Source of the DNA: Thermoplasmata archaeon
Lineage (GTDB): Archaea > Thermoplasmatota > Thermoplasmata > Lutacidiplasmatales > UBA184
Assembly: GCA_021827405.1 (NCBI GenBank)
Contig: JAKAVY010000015.1
Location: 1-38,960, forward strand
DNA length: 38,960 nt
Direction of reading: 5' to 3'
Below the pieces are notes generated by a model, which was not told where the DNA came from, did not search any database, and saw only the letters and a program-made list of their open reading frames with translations. This document shows positions 23,339 to 31,496 of this stretch, piece by piece. The first letter of the stretch is position 1. Every line of letters begins with the position of its first letter. A program made the position numbers and the translations under genes.

Positions 23339-26095
23339 TTAGGATAGCCGGGCGCCGCAGAAGGGGCACGTCCCGAGTTCCCCGGGGACCGATCGGCCAC
23401 AGCTCCAGCAAGGGAAAGAGGCCGGGGGAGAGGAGGGGCCACTGGGGTCTCCCCCTTCATCCGGTGCGTCGCCCTCCGGTCCGGCTGACGGGGAGGGGGG
23501 AAGAAGGTCTGTCGCCGGGGCGGCCGACGCGTCGGGAGCCGTGTTCCCCGCTCCCGGGGGGACGATCGGGGAGCCCTGCTCGGGCCCCGACACGGGACCG
23601 CCAGGGTTGGCCGGACCGGGTCCCGGGACCGACGGGGACGGGACCGCGGTTCCCACCGCTCGCGTGTCCTGGGGAGGTGGCGACCGGGTGCCGGGGTCCG
23701 GGGGCCCGTGAGGGTCCGTCGCGCCCGCGGGCGCCGGGCCCGAGGGGCCCTCGGGTCGAGGAGCGGCGCGGTCCTCGGGAGGCGGTTCTCCCACCGGTCG
23801 GACTGCGGTATCGGAGATCGGTGCCCGGGTCCGGGGGCGCCGCCGGAGACCCAGCGCCCAACCCAGGGTGATGGCGCCCGCCATGATCAGGACGAACAGG
23901 GCCACGTTGTCCGGGTAGGTGAGGTACGGAGACAGGAAGCTCAGGTAGCCCCCCAGGAACGAGACGTCGATGAGGCTCGAGTTGGTCCCCACCTCGGAAT
24001 GGGTGAAGATCTGCGCTTCGACCAGGACCCGGTCGAACAGGTATGTCAACGGCACTCGGAAGCTCGCCTCGGCCCTCCCCGTGGTGTTGGTGGTGATGGT
24101 CACCGTCCTCAAGGGACTGGTGGAGGCGGCGGTGGAGGCATACGAAAGGAACGTGACGTTCACCGGGACATTCGCGAGCGGGCGGGACCCGTTCAGCACC
24201 GTGAGCGTGACCGTGAACGAGGAGCCGGGCTGCGCGGTCCCGGGAGAGAAGCCCATGCCGATGGACGCGAACCGGTCCGTCAGGTCCGCGAAGAGGGTGA
24301 GCGCGTTCGACGGGACCCCCCACCCCGTGACCGGGTCCCACCCTGGGCCCGGGCCGGCGGAGTACACGCAGTTGGCCCCCTGGTTGATCTCCCGGTAGGG
24401 GGCGGGACGGAACCCGCTCCCCTGCGCGGTCCCCAGGGTGTAGAGCCGGGGGTTGAGGAACCCCAACCGGTGGCCGGCGACGGCGTCCATCTCCGCCACC
24501 ATCCCCGCCCACATGGGAGAGGCGAAGGAGGTGCCCTCCCCCTGCTGCGTCGCTCCGTTGAAGTAAAGCAGGTCGTCGGCCGCCGGGCCGGCCACGTCCG
24601 GCACGCCCCGGCGTCCGGGGCCGAACTGCTGGATCTCCTGGTAGGCCGAGCCGGATTGCTGCCAGGTGGGGGTGGAGTACGCCGAGGAGAACCCCCCCCC
24701 GCTATGGGGCCAGGCCACTTCCGAGGCGAGGCCCCCGAGGCTGTTCAAGGACGGGGCCGTCCCTCCCACCCCCGTGACCCAGGGGGAGGAGGCGGGATAC
24801 ATGGTGTCCACCGTCCCTTGGCAGGTGTTGGAGAGGACCCCTCCCTGTCCCCCGTCGTCCCCGGAGGCCGCGAAGACGCTGATGCCCTCCGCCGCCGCCT
24901 GCTCGAAGAGCGTGTCTGCGGTGCTCTGATAGGAGGTCCCGGCACTGTCCGGCGAGCCGAAGGACTCGGTGATCACGCTCACGTTCGCGGAGTTCACCAG
25001 GTAGGAGAGCCCGTCCAGGAGCTCGGTGGTGCTGGGGGAGTAGCTCGGGGCCGGTCCATCGGGAACGTAGGTCACCACGAGATGAGACCCCGGGGCCGCG
25101 GAGCCGGCCCATTCCATGTCCAGGGTGAGCTCGAAGGGGGCACGGCTGGGATCGTTGACGGCCCCCGCCGAGGGCGCCGGGGCCCCGTCCAGGGGGACCG
25201 CGGTGTAGTTGAACGGGGGTTCGCTGCCCGGATAGAACTGCTGCTCGAAGGTGGCGATGTCCTGGGGGGAGAAACCGTCCCCCCACAGGAGGATCCCGAT
25301 GCTCGTGCCTTCCGCGTAACGTGGAAGGCTGCTGATGTTGTACAGGTCGTTCAGCCCGTAGAGGGCGTGCACCTCGTTCGGGGTGATGAGAGAGGACCCT
25401 CCCTGCAGGGGGGCCGAGGATCCAGGGAGCGAAGAGAACGGCAGCACGAAGGTCTGGGTCCCCTGGTCCAGCCCCGTGATGGCTTCCACATAGGGCTCAA
25501 GCGATGGCGGGAGGGAGGGGGGGATGGCCGGGAGCATGACCGTCCCGTTGGGCGATACCCCGGTGACCAGCCGGGTCGAGAGGAGCGTCTCGGCCCCCTC
25601 GACCGTCCCCCGGGCCGTCAAAAAGAGGCCCCCCGGGTAGGAGTGGACCACGGAGAAGCCCGCTCCCCTGAGCGTGGCCTCGACCCGGGACAGCGCCTGG
25701 GGACGCGGGCCGAAGCGCGCCGCAAATCCCCCGGGAGTGAGGTAGTGCCCGAACAGCGCGGTGCCCGGGGTGGAGACCTCCGTGGCGAACTGGGAGAGCG
25801 CGTTGGGGTCCCGGGGGTAGAGGCCCAGTCCGAGGAGCAGCGCCTGGGTCGCCGGGACCGGCTCTTCGCCACGGAGGGACCGCAGGGCGGCCGCGTGGTA
25901 GCCGAGCAGGGCCCCGGGGGCCACTGGAGGGGTGAGGAGCCCTCCCGCGACCGGGGCGGCAGGAGTCACCGTCCCGGGTTGAGCGGCGAGGGTGCCCCCC
26001 GCCGACGCAAGAAGGAGCAGAAGGCCGAGGGCCGGGCCCAACGCCCGGGGGAGGGGGGAGGGGCGGGGAGGCCGTCTCCCAGGGACATCCGCCAT
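23339..26095 (-). CDS. Membrane-anchored sedolisin (S53 peptidase) with C-terminal zinc ribbon
   Basis: Secreted-domain serine-carboxyl protease of the kumamolisin/sedolisin family (918 aa). Order: signal/anchor helix (~17-36); pro-kumamolisin activation domain (~60-210) with LFGHYLTPGGFAARFG; catalytic domain with E322 and D326 in ELTLDMEW, oxyanion D413 in ASGDDGG, nucleophile S523 in GEGTSFASPMWAG and a Ca-site DPVTGWGVPSN near 587-597. An Ig-like region (~615-715) leads to one membrane helix (~730-749), an RRR stop, a long Pro/Gly/Ala-rich linker and a zinc ribbon (C896, C899, C910, C913). The ribbon should face the cytoplasm, which is unusual. ATG 26095 follows a TATA box at 26121-26130. 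Sedolisins typically work at acidic pH. Confidence 0.92.
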   Translation of the reverse strand: MADVPGRRPPRPSPLPRALGPALGLLLLLASAGGTLAAQPGTVTPAAPVAGGLLTPPVAPGALLGYHAAALRSLRGEEPVPATQALLLGLGLYPRDPNALSQFATEVSTPGTALFGHYLTPGGFAARFGPRPQALSRVEATLRGAGFSVVHSYPGGLFLTARGTVEGAETLLSTRLVTGVSPNGTVMLPAIPPSLPPSLEPYVEAITGLDQGTQTFVLPFSSLPGSSAPLQGGSSLITPNEVHALYGLNDLYNISSLPRYAEGTSIGILLWGDGFSPQDIATFEQQFYPGSEPPFNYTAVPLDGAPAPSAGAVNDPSRAPFELTLDMEWAGSAAPGSHLVVTYVPDGPAPSYSPSTTELLDGLSYLVNSANVSVITESFGSPDSAGTSYQSTADTLFEQAAAEGISVFAASGDDGGQGGVLSNTCQGTVDTMYPASSPWVTGVGGTAPSLNSLGGLASEVAWPHSGGGFSSAYSTPTWQQSGSAYQEIQQFGPGRRGVPDVAGPAADDLLYFNGATQQGEGTSFASPMWAGMVAEMDAVAGHRLGFLNPRLYTLGTAQGSGFRPAPYREINQGANCVYSAGPGPGWDPVTGWGVPSNALTLFADLTDRFASIGMGFSPGTAQPGSSFTVTLTVLNGSRPLANVPVNVTFLSYASTAASTSPLRTVTITTNTTGRAEASFRVPLTYLFDRVLVEAQIFTHSEVGTNSSLIDVSFLGGYLSFLSPYLTYPDNVALFVLIMAGAITLGWALGLRRRPRTRAPISDTAVRPVGEPPPEDRAAPRPEGPSGPAPAGATDPHGPPDPGTRSPPPQDTRAVGTAVPSPSVPGPGPANPGGPVSGPEQGSPIVPPGAGNTAPDASAAPATDLLPPSPSAGPEGDAPDEGGDPSGPSSPPASFPCWSCGRSVPGELGTCPFCGARLS

Positions 26096-26120
26096 GGGCA
26101 AAACGAGGGGAGGAACCTCG

Positions 26121-26130
26121 CTTTATCCCT
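26121..26130 (-). promoter_or_regulatory. TATA box of the sedolisin gene
   Basis: Minus-strand GGGATAAAGC, centred 31 nt before ATG 26095. It sits just before the end of the preceding GltD-like gene. Confidence 0.6.
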
Positions 26131-26154
26131 TTGTCCCGCGCCGGAAGCTGCCCT

Positions 26155-27630
26155 TCAGGCCCGGGGCTCCGGGTTCCAGAGAGGCTTGGTGTACCCGGCC
26201 GTCAGGTGAAAGGGGGTGGAGCCCCCGAACGGGTCGGGACGGGGGGCCGGGGCTTCTCCCCGCTTCGCCCGCAACCAACGGTCCACGGCCTCGGCGACCC
26301 GGGTCCCGGCGGCCATGGCGTAGACCACGGACTTCCCTCCCGCGGCAAAGACCCCGGGAAGGGCGGTGGCGTGACCCTCGGCCTTGCCCTCCACCCAGCC
26401 GCCCCGGGAACTTTGGAGGTCCAGCTCCGGTTCGATGCCGGTGAGGTCCGCTTGCTGCCCGACCGCCACGATGAGCGTGTCGCAGGGGATCGTCTCCTCC
26501 GACCCCGGCACGGGCACCAGGGCGGGGAGCCCGGCGCCGCTGGGAGGTCCCGGTTCCATCCGCTGGACCACCAGACCCTCCACATGGTCCGTTCCCACCA
26601 CCCGGACCGGGGCTCGCTCGAAGAGGAAGTGGATCCCCTCCTCCTCGGCCCCCTTGAGCTCCTCTGGGTCCGCGGGCATGTGCTCCCGGGTGCGCCGGTA
26701 GACCAACGTCACGTCCCCTCCGGAGGAGAGGCGGATGGCGGAGCGCACCGCGTCCATGGCCACGTCCCCGCCCCCTACGACCACGATCTTCCGGCCGGCC
26801 TTCACGGGTCTCCCCCGGTGGACCTCCTTCAGCATGCGAAGAGCGGGGATCACCCCCGGAAGGTCCTCCCCGGGGACCCCCAAGGTCCGGTGCCGCGGGG
26901 TGCCCAAGGCGAGGATGACGGCCAGGTAGCCGGCCACGAGAAGGTCCTTCGGGTGGAGGGTAAGCCCGATCCTCTCCTCCTTGCGGAAGGTCACGTCGAG
27001 CGCCCGGAACCGCCGGAGGTCCTCCTCGAAGTCCTCTCCCCGGATCCGGTAGTTGGGGATGGTGCGGATGAGCCCCCCGAGCAGGTCCTCCTGTTCGAAG
27101 ACCGTCACCGAGTACCCCCGGATGCCCAGTTCCCAGGCCGCCATGAGCCCGGTGGGGCCGGCGCCCACCACGGCCACCCGTTCGTCCCGGGGAGGGGCGG
27201 GGACATAGGTGAGGTCGCTCTTCCCCAACTCCAACGCCACCCGCTTGAGGTGGCGGATGGCGATGGGGACCCCCTTCTTCTTTACCACGCAGGCGTCCTC
27301 GCAATAGTGGTAGCAGACCTTGCAGAGGGTGGTGGCGAGCGGGTCCTCCCGGAGGGTCACCCGGGCGGCCTCGTCGAACTTCTTCTCGGCCACGAGCTTG
27401 ATGTATTCCCGGCAGTCCTGATCGATGGGGCAGGCTTCCACGCACCAGGGCCGGCGGCATTGGATGCACCGCTTGGCCTCCAGGATGGCGTCCTCGAGCC
27501 GGTACGGGTGAAGGATCTCCCCGAAGTCCCGGACCCGTTGGGCCGGGAGGGTCTCCGGGATGGGCACCCGGACCGGGTTGAGCTTAGGGGGGACCACCTT
27601 CGGGGGAGGAGGGGAGGAGGACGCCGCCAT
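26155..27630 (-). CDS. GltD/NfnB-like FAD- and Fe-S-dependent NAD(P)H oxidoreductase
   Basis: Flavoprotein of the glutamate-synthase-small-subunit family (491 aa), moving electrons between NAD(P)H, FAD and [4Fe-4S] clusters. The N-terminal cluster domain has C55, C58, C63, C67 and C73, plus C103, C106, C110 and C114. The FAD-binding GAGPTG is at 156-161, ALGTPRHRTLGVPGED near 241-256, and the nucleotide-binding GGGDVAMDA at 286-294. The family usually ends with a GD-containing FAD motif; here it is AAGGKSVVYAMAAG (429-442), with no Asp. A large GltB subunit is not present, so the partner and true substrate are uncertain; NfnB/SudA-type ferredoxin:NADP reduction is a possibility. A TATA box lies 26 nt before ATG 27630. 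Confidence 0.87.
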   Translation of the reverse strand: MAASSSPPPPKVVPPKLNPVRVPIPETLPAQRVRDFGEILHPYRLEDAILEAKRCIQCRRPWCVEACPIDQDCREYIKLVAEKKFDEAARVTLREDPLATTLCKVCYHYCEDACVVKKKGVPIAIRHLKRVALELGKSDLTYVPAPPRDERVAVVGAGPTGLMAAWELGIRGYSVTVFEQEDLLGGLIRTIPNYRIRGEDFEEDLRRFRALDVTFRKEERIGLTLHPKDLLVAGYLAVILALGTPRHRTLGVPGEDLPGVIPALRMLKEVHRGRPVKAGRKIVVVGGGDVAMDAVRSAIRLSSGGDVTLVYRRTREHMPADPEELKGAEEEGIHFLFERAPVRVVGTDHVEGLVVQRMEPGPPSGAGLPALVPVPGSEETIPCDTLIVAVGQQADLTGIEPELDLQSSRGGWVEGKAEGHATALPGVFAAGGKSVVYAMAAGTRVAEAVDRWLRAKRGEAPAPRPDPFGGSTPFHLTAGYTKPLWNPEPRA

Positions 27631-27650
27631 CGGCCGGTCAAGGCTCGGGC

Positions 27651-27660
27651 CCGTATAAGG
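27651..27660 (-). promoter_or_regulatory. TATA box of the GltD/NfnB-like gene
   Basis: Minus-strand CCTTATACGG, centred 26 nt before ATG 27630; one of the clearest TATA elements in the window. Confidence 0.65.
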
Positions 27661-27863
27661 CGCCCCGCGAGAGGGTATCCCGCATGGGCCGGCCCCGCAG
27701 GCCCAGCGAGTGTGAGCCGACCTTAAGAGGAACGTCTTCCCGAAGCGTACCCAGAGGCCTCGGGGGGGGGACGGCCGGACCTCTTGAGGGAGGGGTTGTG
27801 CGGTCGGTCAGGGAAAAGGGGATAGCGCAGCGGTACTCTGGCTAGGGGAGGGGCCGGTCGGAG

Positions 27864-29210
27864 ATGGTGTTGGATTCGCTGGGGAAGTCCCTACGGGCGG
27901 TGCTGGCCAAGGTGGCCCGGAGCACCAGCGTGGACGAGGCTCTGCTCTCGGAGGTGGCGAGGGACATCCAGCGCGCGCTCCTGCAGTCCGACGTGAACGT
28001 CGAGCTGACGGCTCGGTTGACCCAGCGGTTGAAGGCGCGGGCCACGGAGGAGAAGCCTCCCGCCGGGGCGAATATGCGGGACTTCCTCATCCGGATCATC
28101 TACGAGGAGATCCGGAACATCCTGGGGGAGAACCGTCCCTACGACGTGAAGCCCAAGCGCATCCTGCTGGTGGGGCTCTTCGGCCAGGGGAAGACCACTC
28201 ACGCGGCCAAACTGGCCCGGTTCTACCAGAAGAAGGGGGTCCGGGCGGACCTCGTCGCCGCGGATGTCCATCGCCCCGCGGCCATCGACCAGCTGGAGCA
28301 GCTGGCCCGCAAAGTGAACGCCGGGTTCTACGCGGACCGGGCGGAGAAGCGGGCGGAGGTGATCGCCCGGGCGGGCCGGGAGCGCTTCCCGGAGTCGGAT
28401 GTCCTCATCTTGGACACGGCCGGCCGTAGCGGCCTCGACGAGGAGCTGCTCGCCGAGGTCCGCCGCTGCAAGAGCGCCTTCGAGCCCCACGAGGTCCTCC
28501 TGGTCCTGGACGCGGCCATGGGGCAGGCGGCAGGCCGGTCCGCCGCGGCCTTCCACCAGGCCGTGGGCCTCACGGGGGTGATCCTGACGAAGATGGACGG
28601 GTCGGCGAAGGGTGGAGGGGCCCTCAGCGCAGTGGCGGCCAGCGGTGCCCCCATCCTCTTCCTAGGGACCGGGGAGCACGTGGAGGACCTGGAACCGTTC
28701 GACCCGGCGCGCTTCGTCTCCCGGCTGCTCGGGATGGGGGACATCAAGACGCTGCTAGAGCACTTCGAGTCCCTGGAAGGCAAGGAGGAGGCGGAGAAGG
28801 CGGCCGAGCACCTGCTCTCGGGCCGGTTCACGTTGAAGGATTTCTACGTCCAACTGGACTCGCTGGGGAAGATGGGCCCCTTCTCCAAGCTGTTGAACCT
28901 GATCCCGGGCTTCTCCTCCGCCAAGGTCGACGAGAGCCAGTTGAAGGAGACCCAGGCCCGGCTCCAGTCGTTCCGGGTGATCATGGACTCCATGACCCCG
29001 GAGGAGATGAAGGACCCCTCCCTGCTGAAGTCCGACCGGGTCCAGCGCATCGCCCGGGGGAGCGGTCACCGTCCCCAGGAGGTCCGGGCGCTGCTGAAGC
29101 ATTACGAGCAGACCCGGAAGGCCGCTCACGGGCTCGCCTCGAACCGGAAGCTCCGCCGCCAGATGGAGCGGCAGATGGCGGGAGGGGAGCTCAAGCTCCC
29201 CAAGGCCTGA
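27864..29210 (+). CDS. srp54: Signal recognition particle GTPase SRP54
   Basis: Targets nascent membrane and secreted proteins to the translocon by binding SRP RNA and signal sequences (448 aa). The N-domain helices (1-88) include the ALLxSDVNVEL motif; the G-domain has G1 GLFGQGKTT (104-112), DVHRPAA (134-140), DTAGR (184-188), TKMDG (242-246) and the SAKGGGALS closing loop; the Met-rich M-domain runs ~310-435 (MGPFSKLLNLIPGF; MDSMTPEEM; RIARGSGHRPQEVRALLKHYEQ). G1 has GQGKTT where many SRP54 proteins have GSGKTT. No clear TATA lies at the usual distance, so the mRNA probably has a leader. A membrane protein and pth2 follow closely. Confidence 0.96.
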   Translation: MVLDSLGKSLRAVLAKVARSTSVDEALLSEVARDIQRALLQSDVNVELTARLTQRLKARATEEKPPAGANMRDFLIRIIYEEIRNILGENRPYDVKPKRILLVGLFGQGKTTHAAKLARFYQKKGVRADLVAADVHRPAAIDQLEQLARKVNAGFYADRAEKRAEVIARAGRERFPESDVLILDTAGRSGLDEELLAEVRRCKSAFEPHEVLLVLDAAMGQAAGRSAAAFHQAVGLTGVILTKMDGSAKGGGALSAVAASGAPILFLGTGEHVEDLEPFDPARFVSRLLGMGDIKTLLEHFESLEGKEEAEKAAEHLLSGRFTLKDFYVQLDSLGKMGPFSKLLNLIPGFSSAKVDESQLKETQARLQSFRVIMDSMTPEEMKDPSLLKSDRVQRIARGSGHRPQEVRALLKHYEQTRKAAHGLASNRKLRRQMERQMAGGELKLPKA

Positions 29211-29224
29211 TCGGGGGGCCTTCC

Positions 29225-29764
29225 TTGGTCGCGGGAGCCGTGGGGATCCTATTCGCCCTCGTGGCGCTGGCCCTGTTCTTCTTCCTACCGGGATTCGTGT
29301 GGGTCCGTGCCCTCTGGCCGGAGAAACGGTTCAAAGGCCCGCAAGCGCTGGAGAACGCGGTGGAGGGCCTGACGGCGAGCTTTCTCGTGAGCCTGGCGTT
29401 CACGATCCTCATCGGGTTCGGCCTGGGGAATGGCCCCGGGACCTTCCAGGCCGGCCCTGCCGACCCACTCTTGGAGACGATCCTCGGGGTCTTGACGCTA
29501 GGGGGGCTTGCGGCGGGGTGGTTCCGTGGGGGATGGGGTTCGCGGTTCCCCGTCCCGGGGACCGGGAGGGGGTCTCTGCCGGAGGACCTGGACGGGACGA
29601 TCGTCCGCTTCGAAGCGATGGAGGAGGAAGAGCGGGAGCTTTCCCGGGCCCTGAAACGAGCCCCCGACGGAGGGGAAGCCGGGAGCCTCCGAAGACGGCT
29701 GGCGGAGTTGAGGGCACGACGCCGGGCGGCGGAACGGGAACAGCAGGAGGGTTTCCAACCATGA
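29225..29764 (+). CDS. Membrane protein with C-terminal coiled coil, hypothetical
   Basis: A 179-residue protein between SRP54 and Pth2. The N-terminal half has hydrophobic segments at about 3-27, 51-70 and 85-99; the sequence FFFLPGFVWVRALWP followed by LENAVEGLTASFLVSLAF recalls the first part of DUF1616-type membrane proteins, though only loosely. The last ~65 residues are highly charged and helical (MEEEERELSRALKR; LRRRLAELRARRRAAEREQQ), predicted to form a cytoplasmic coiled coil. The start is uncertain: TTG 29225 or GTG 29240. It begins 14 nt after SRP54 and overlaps pth2 by 4 nt (ATGA), so it is part of that operon. Confidence 0.72.
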   Translation: MVAGAVGILFALVALALFFFLPGFVWVRALWPEKRFKGPQALENAVEGLTASFLVSLAFTILIGFGLGNGPGTFQAGPADPLLETILGVLTLGGLAAGWFRGGWGSRFPVPGTGRGSLPEDLDGTIVRFEAMEEEERELSRALKRAPDGGEAGSLRRRLAELRARRRAAEREQQEGFQP

Positions 29765-30123
29765 CCGGGTCGGATCAGAAGATGGCGCTGGTGGTGCGCG
29801 GAGAGCTGCGATTGACCCCGGGGAAGATGGCCGCCCAGGTGGCGCACGCGGCGGTGATGCTCGTGACCCCGGAGCGGGCACGCCGTCGCCGGGAATACCA
29901 GGAGTGGCTCGTCCAAGGGCAAAAGAAGGTCGCGCTCCGGGTGGAGACCTTGGCCGAACTCAGGTCCCTTAAGCACCGGGCCGAGGGACTGGGGATCCCC
30001 ACGGTCCTTGTGGAGGACGCCGGATTGACGGAAGTACCACCGGGGACCATCACCGTTCTCGGACTGGGCCCAGCGCCCCGGGACTTGCTCGATCGGGTGA
30101 CCGGCAGCCTGGCGCTTGCCTAG
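29761..30123 (+). CDS. pth2: Peptidyl-tRNA hydrolase 2
   Basis: Archaeal/eukaryotic Pth2 (120 aa), releasing tRNA from peptidyl-tRNA dropped by the ribosome. Diagnostic blocks: KMALVVRGELRLTPGKMAAQVAHAAV with the catalytic-site Lys and His (K22, H29), GQKKVALRV, and the C-terminal DAGLTEVPPGTITVLGLGP. ATG 29761 overlaps the upstream stop (ATGA), so it is co-translated with the membrane protein and SRP54. Confidence 0.95.
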   Translation: MTGSDQKMALVVRGELRLTPGKMAAQVAHAAVMLVTPERARRRREYQEWLVQGQKKVALRVETLAELRSLKHRAEGLGIPTVLVEDAGLTEVPPGTITVLGLGPAPRDLLDRVTGSLALA

Positions 30124-30191
30124 GACCGCCGGGTCCGAGAAGGGGGCGTGCGGACCGCCTTCCCGCGCGGACGGCGTGTCTGAACCCATCA

Positions 30192-30204
30192 ATACATAAA
30201 TACC
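30192..30204 (+). promoter_or_regulatory. TATA box of the peptide transporter operon
   Basis: ATACATAAATACC, the most AT-rich stretch in the area, about 67 nt before the dppB ATG. Unlike most genes here, dppB would have a leader of roughly 40 nt with a Shine-Dalgarno (GGGGGAGG at about 30250). Confidence 0.6.
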
Positions 30205-30263
30205 TCGTGCAGGTGTGGCATGTCGGTCCAAGACCGGGGCCGGCAGACCGGGGGAGGCAACCG

Positions 30264-31466
30264 ATGAAGTTCTGGGTCTACATCACCCGCCGGTTGCTCT
30301 TGATGGTCCCCGTGCTCATCGGGGTCGTCACCATCGTCTTCCTCCTGCTGAGCTCCGTCCCGGTCGTGGATCAGCTCTCCGCGGGTTGTGCGACACCCCG
30401 GAGCGGGTGGATCAAGGGGACCCCCGCGTACAACCATTGCGCAAACCAACTCGGGTTGAACTCCCCCGCCCCCGTCCGATACGGGCTCTACCTCCTGCAC
30501 ACGTTCACCTTACAGTGGGGGTTCGTCAGCCCCTACAGCTTCATGGCGAAGAACGTCCCCGGGGTGCTGGCCTGCGCCACCCCGTGCGCCGTCCTCACGT
30601 TGATCCAGGCCTGGCTCCCGTACACCATCGAGCTGGCCGCCCTCTCCCTGCTCCTGATCCTGGCGATGGCCATTCCCCTGGGGAACTACTCCGCGGTCTT
30701 CCGGAACCGACCGCTGGACCAGGGGACGCGGGTCTTCTCGTTCTCCGGCTACGCGCTCCCCGGCTACCTGCTCGGGGCCATCGTCATCATCGCATTGATG
30801 TTCGCCTTGGGACTCTCCAGCACCCAATCCAGCGGTTGCGTCAACGGGGTGTACGGCCAACTGGTGGGGAGCTGGAGCAACTGCTTCGGGCAGTACTACC
30901 CTCACGGGGCGATCCCCGGGTTCATGAACGGGGTAGGCGCCACCCATCCTACGGGGTTCCCCACGGTGGACGCCCTCCTCTACGCGGCCACGCACAGCGC
31001 ACCCCCCGGCGCCCCCGCCGACTACCTGTGGAGCGTGGCGGCCAACCACGTCCTGAGGCTTCTCCTCCCGGCGGTGGTCATCGCCTACGGGTCCACCGCC
31101 TCGATCCTCCGGTTCGTCCGCAACTCCATGCTCGAGGTGATGAACCTGGACTTCATCCGGACGGCCCGCTCCAAGGGGGTGCCGGAGCGGCGGGTCATCC
31201 GCTATCACGCCGGCCGGAACTCGCTGAACGTGACGGTGACGGTGCTCGGGCTCACCTTCGCGTTCTTCTTGGGAGGTTTCGCCGTGATCGAGGACCTCTT
31301 CCAGCTGAACGGGGTGGGACGGATGTTCACCTACGCCATCCTGCAGCCCGTGGACTTCGGGACTATCTTCGCCAGCACGGTGCTCTTCACCATCATCATC
31401 GTCATCGCGAACGTGATCGTGGACGTGGTCTACGGCTATCTGGACCCGAGGGTCCGGGTGGGCTGA
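30264..31466 (+). CDS. Dipeptide/oligopeptide ABC transporter permease DppB-like
   Basis: First membrane subunit of a peptide importer (400 aa). It starts with the DppB-typical MKFWVYITRRLLLMVPVLIGVVTIVFLLL helix, has a large outer region and then the BPD_transp_1 core with the EAA loop MNLDFIRTARSKGVPERRVI and the ending GGFAVIEDLFQLNGVGRMFTYAI, VIVDVVYGYLDPRVR. The second half of its outer loop (~190-265) is longer than usual and contains Cys pairs. ATG 30264 follows GGGGGAGG by 8 nt. The frame is also open upstream to 30207, but that part is read through the leader. Confidence 0.93.
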   Translation: MKFWVYITRRLLLMVPVLIGVVTIVFLLLSSVPVVDQLSAGCATPRSGWIKGTPAYNHCANQLGLNSPAPVRYGLYLLHTFTLQWGFVSPYSFMAKNVPGVLACATPCAVLTLIQAWLPYTIELAALSLLLILAMAIPLGNYSAVFRNRPLDQGTRVFSFSGYALPGYLLGAIVIIALMFALGLSSTQSSGCVNGVYGQLVGSWSNCFGQYYPHGAIPGFMNGVGATHPTGFPTVDALLYAATHSAPPGAPADYLWSVAANHVLRLLLPAVVIAYGSTASILRFVRNSMLEVMNLDFIRTARSKGVPERRVIRYHAGRNSLNVTVTVLGLTFAFFLGGFAVIEDLFQLNGVGRMFTYAILQPVDFGTIFASTVLFTIIIVIANVIVDVVYGYLDPRVRVG

Positions 31467-31496
31467 GGGGAGCCGACCGCCGGTTCTTGGAAGGAC

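Noticed and set aside
27818-27863. tRNA-like GATAGCGCAGCGGTAC upstream of SRP54
   Set aside because: The D-stem GCGC has no partner, and no anticodon or T-arm appears before the SRP54 start, even allowing for an intron.
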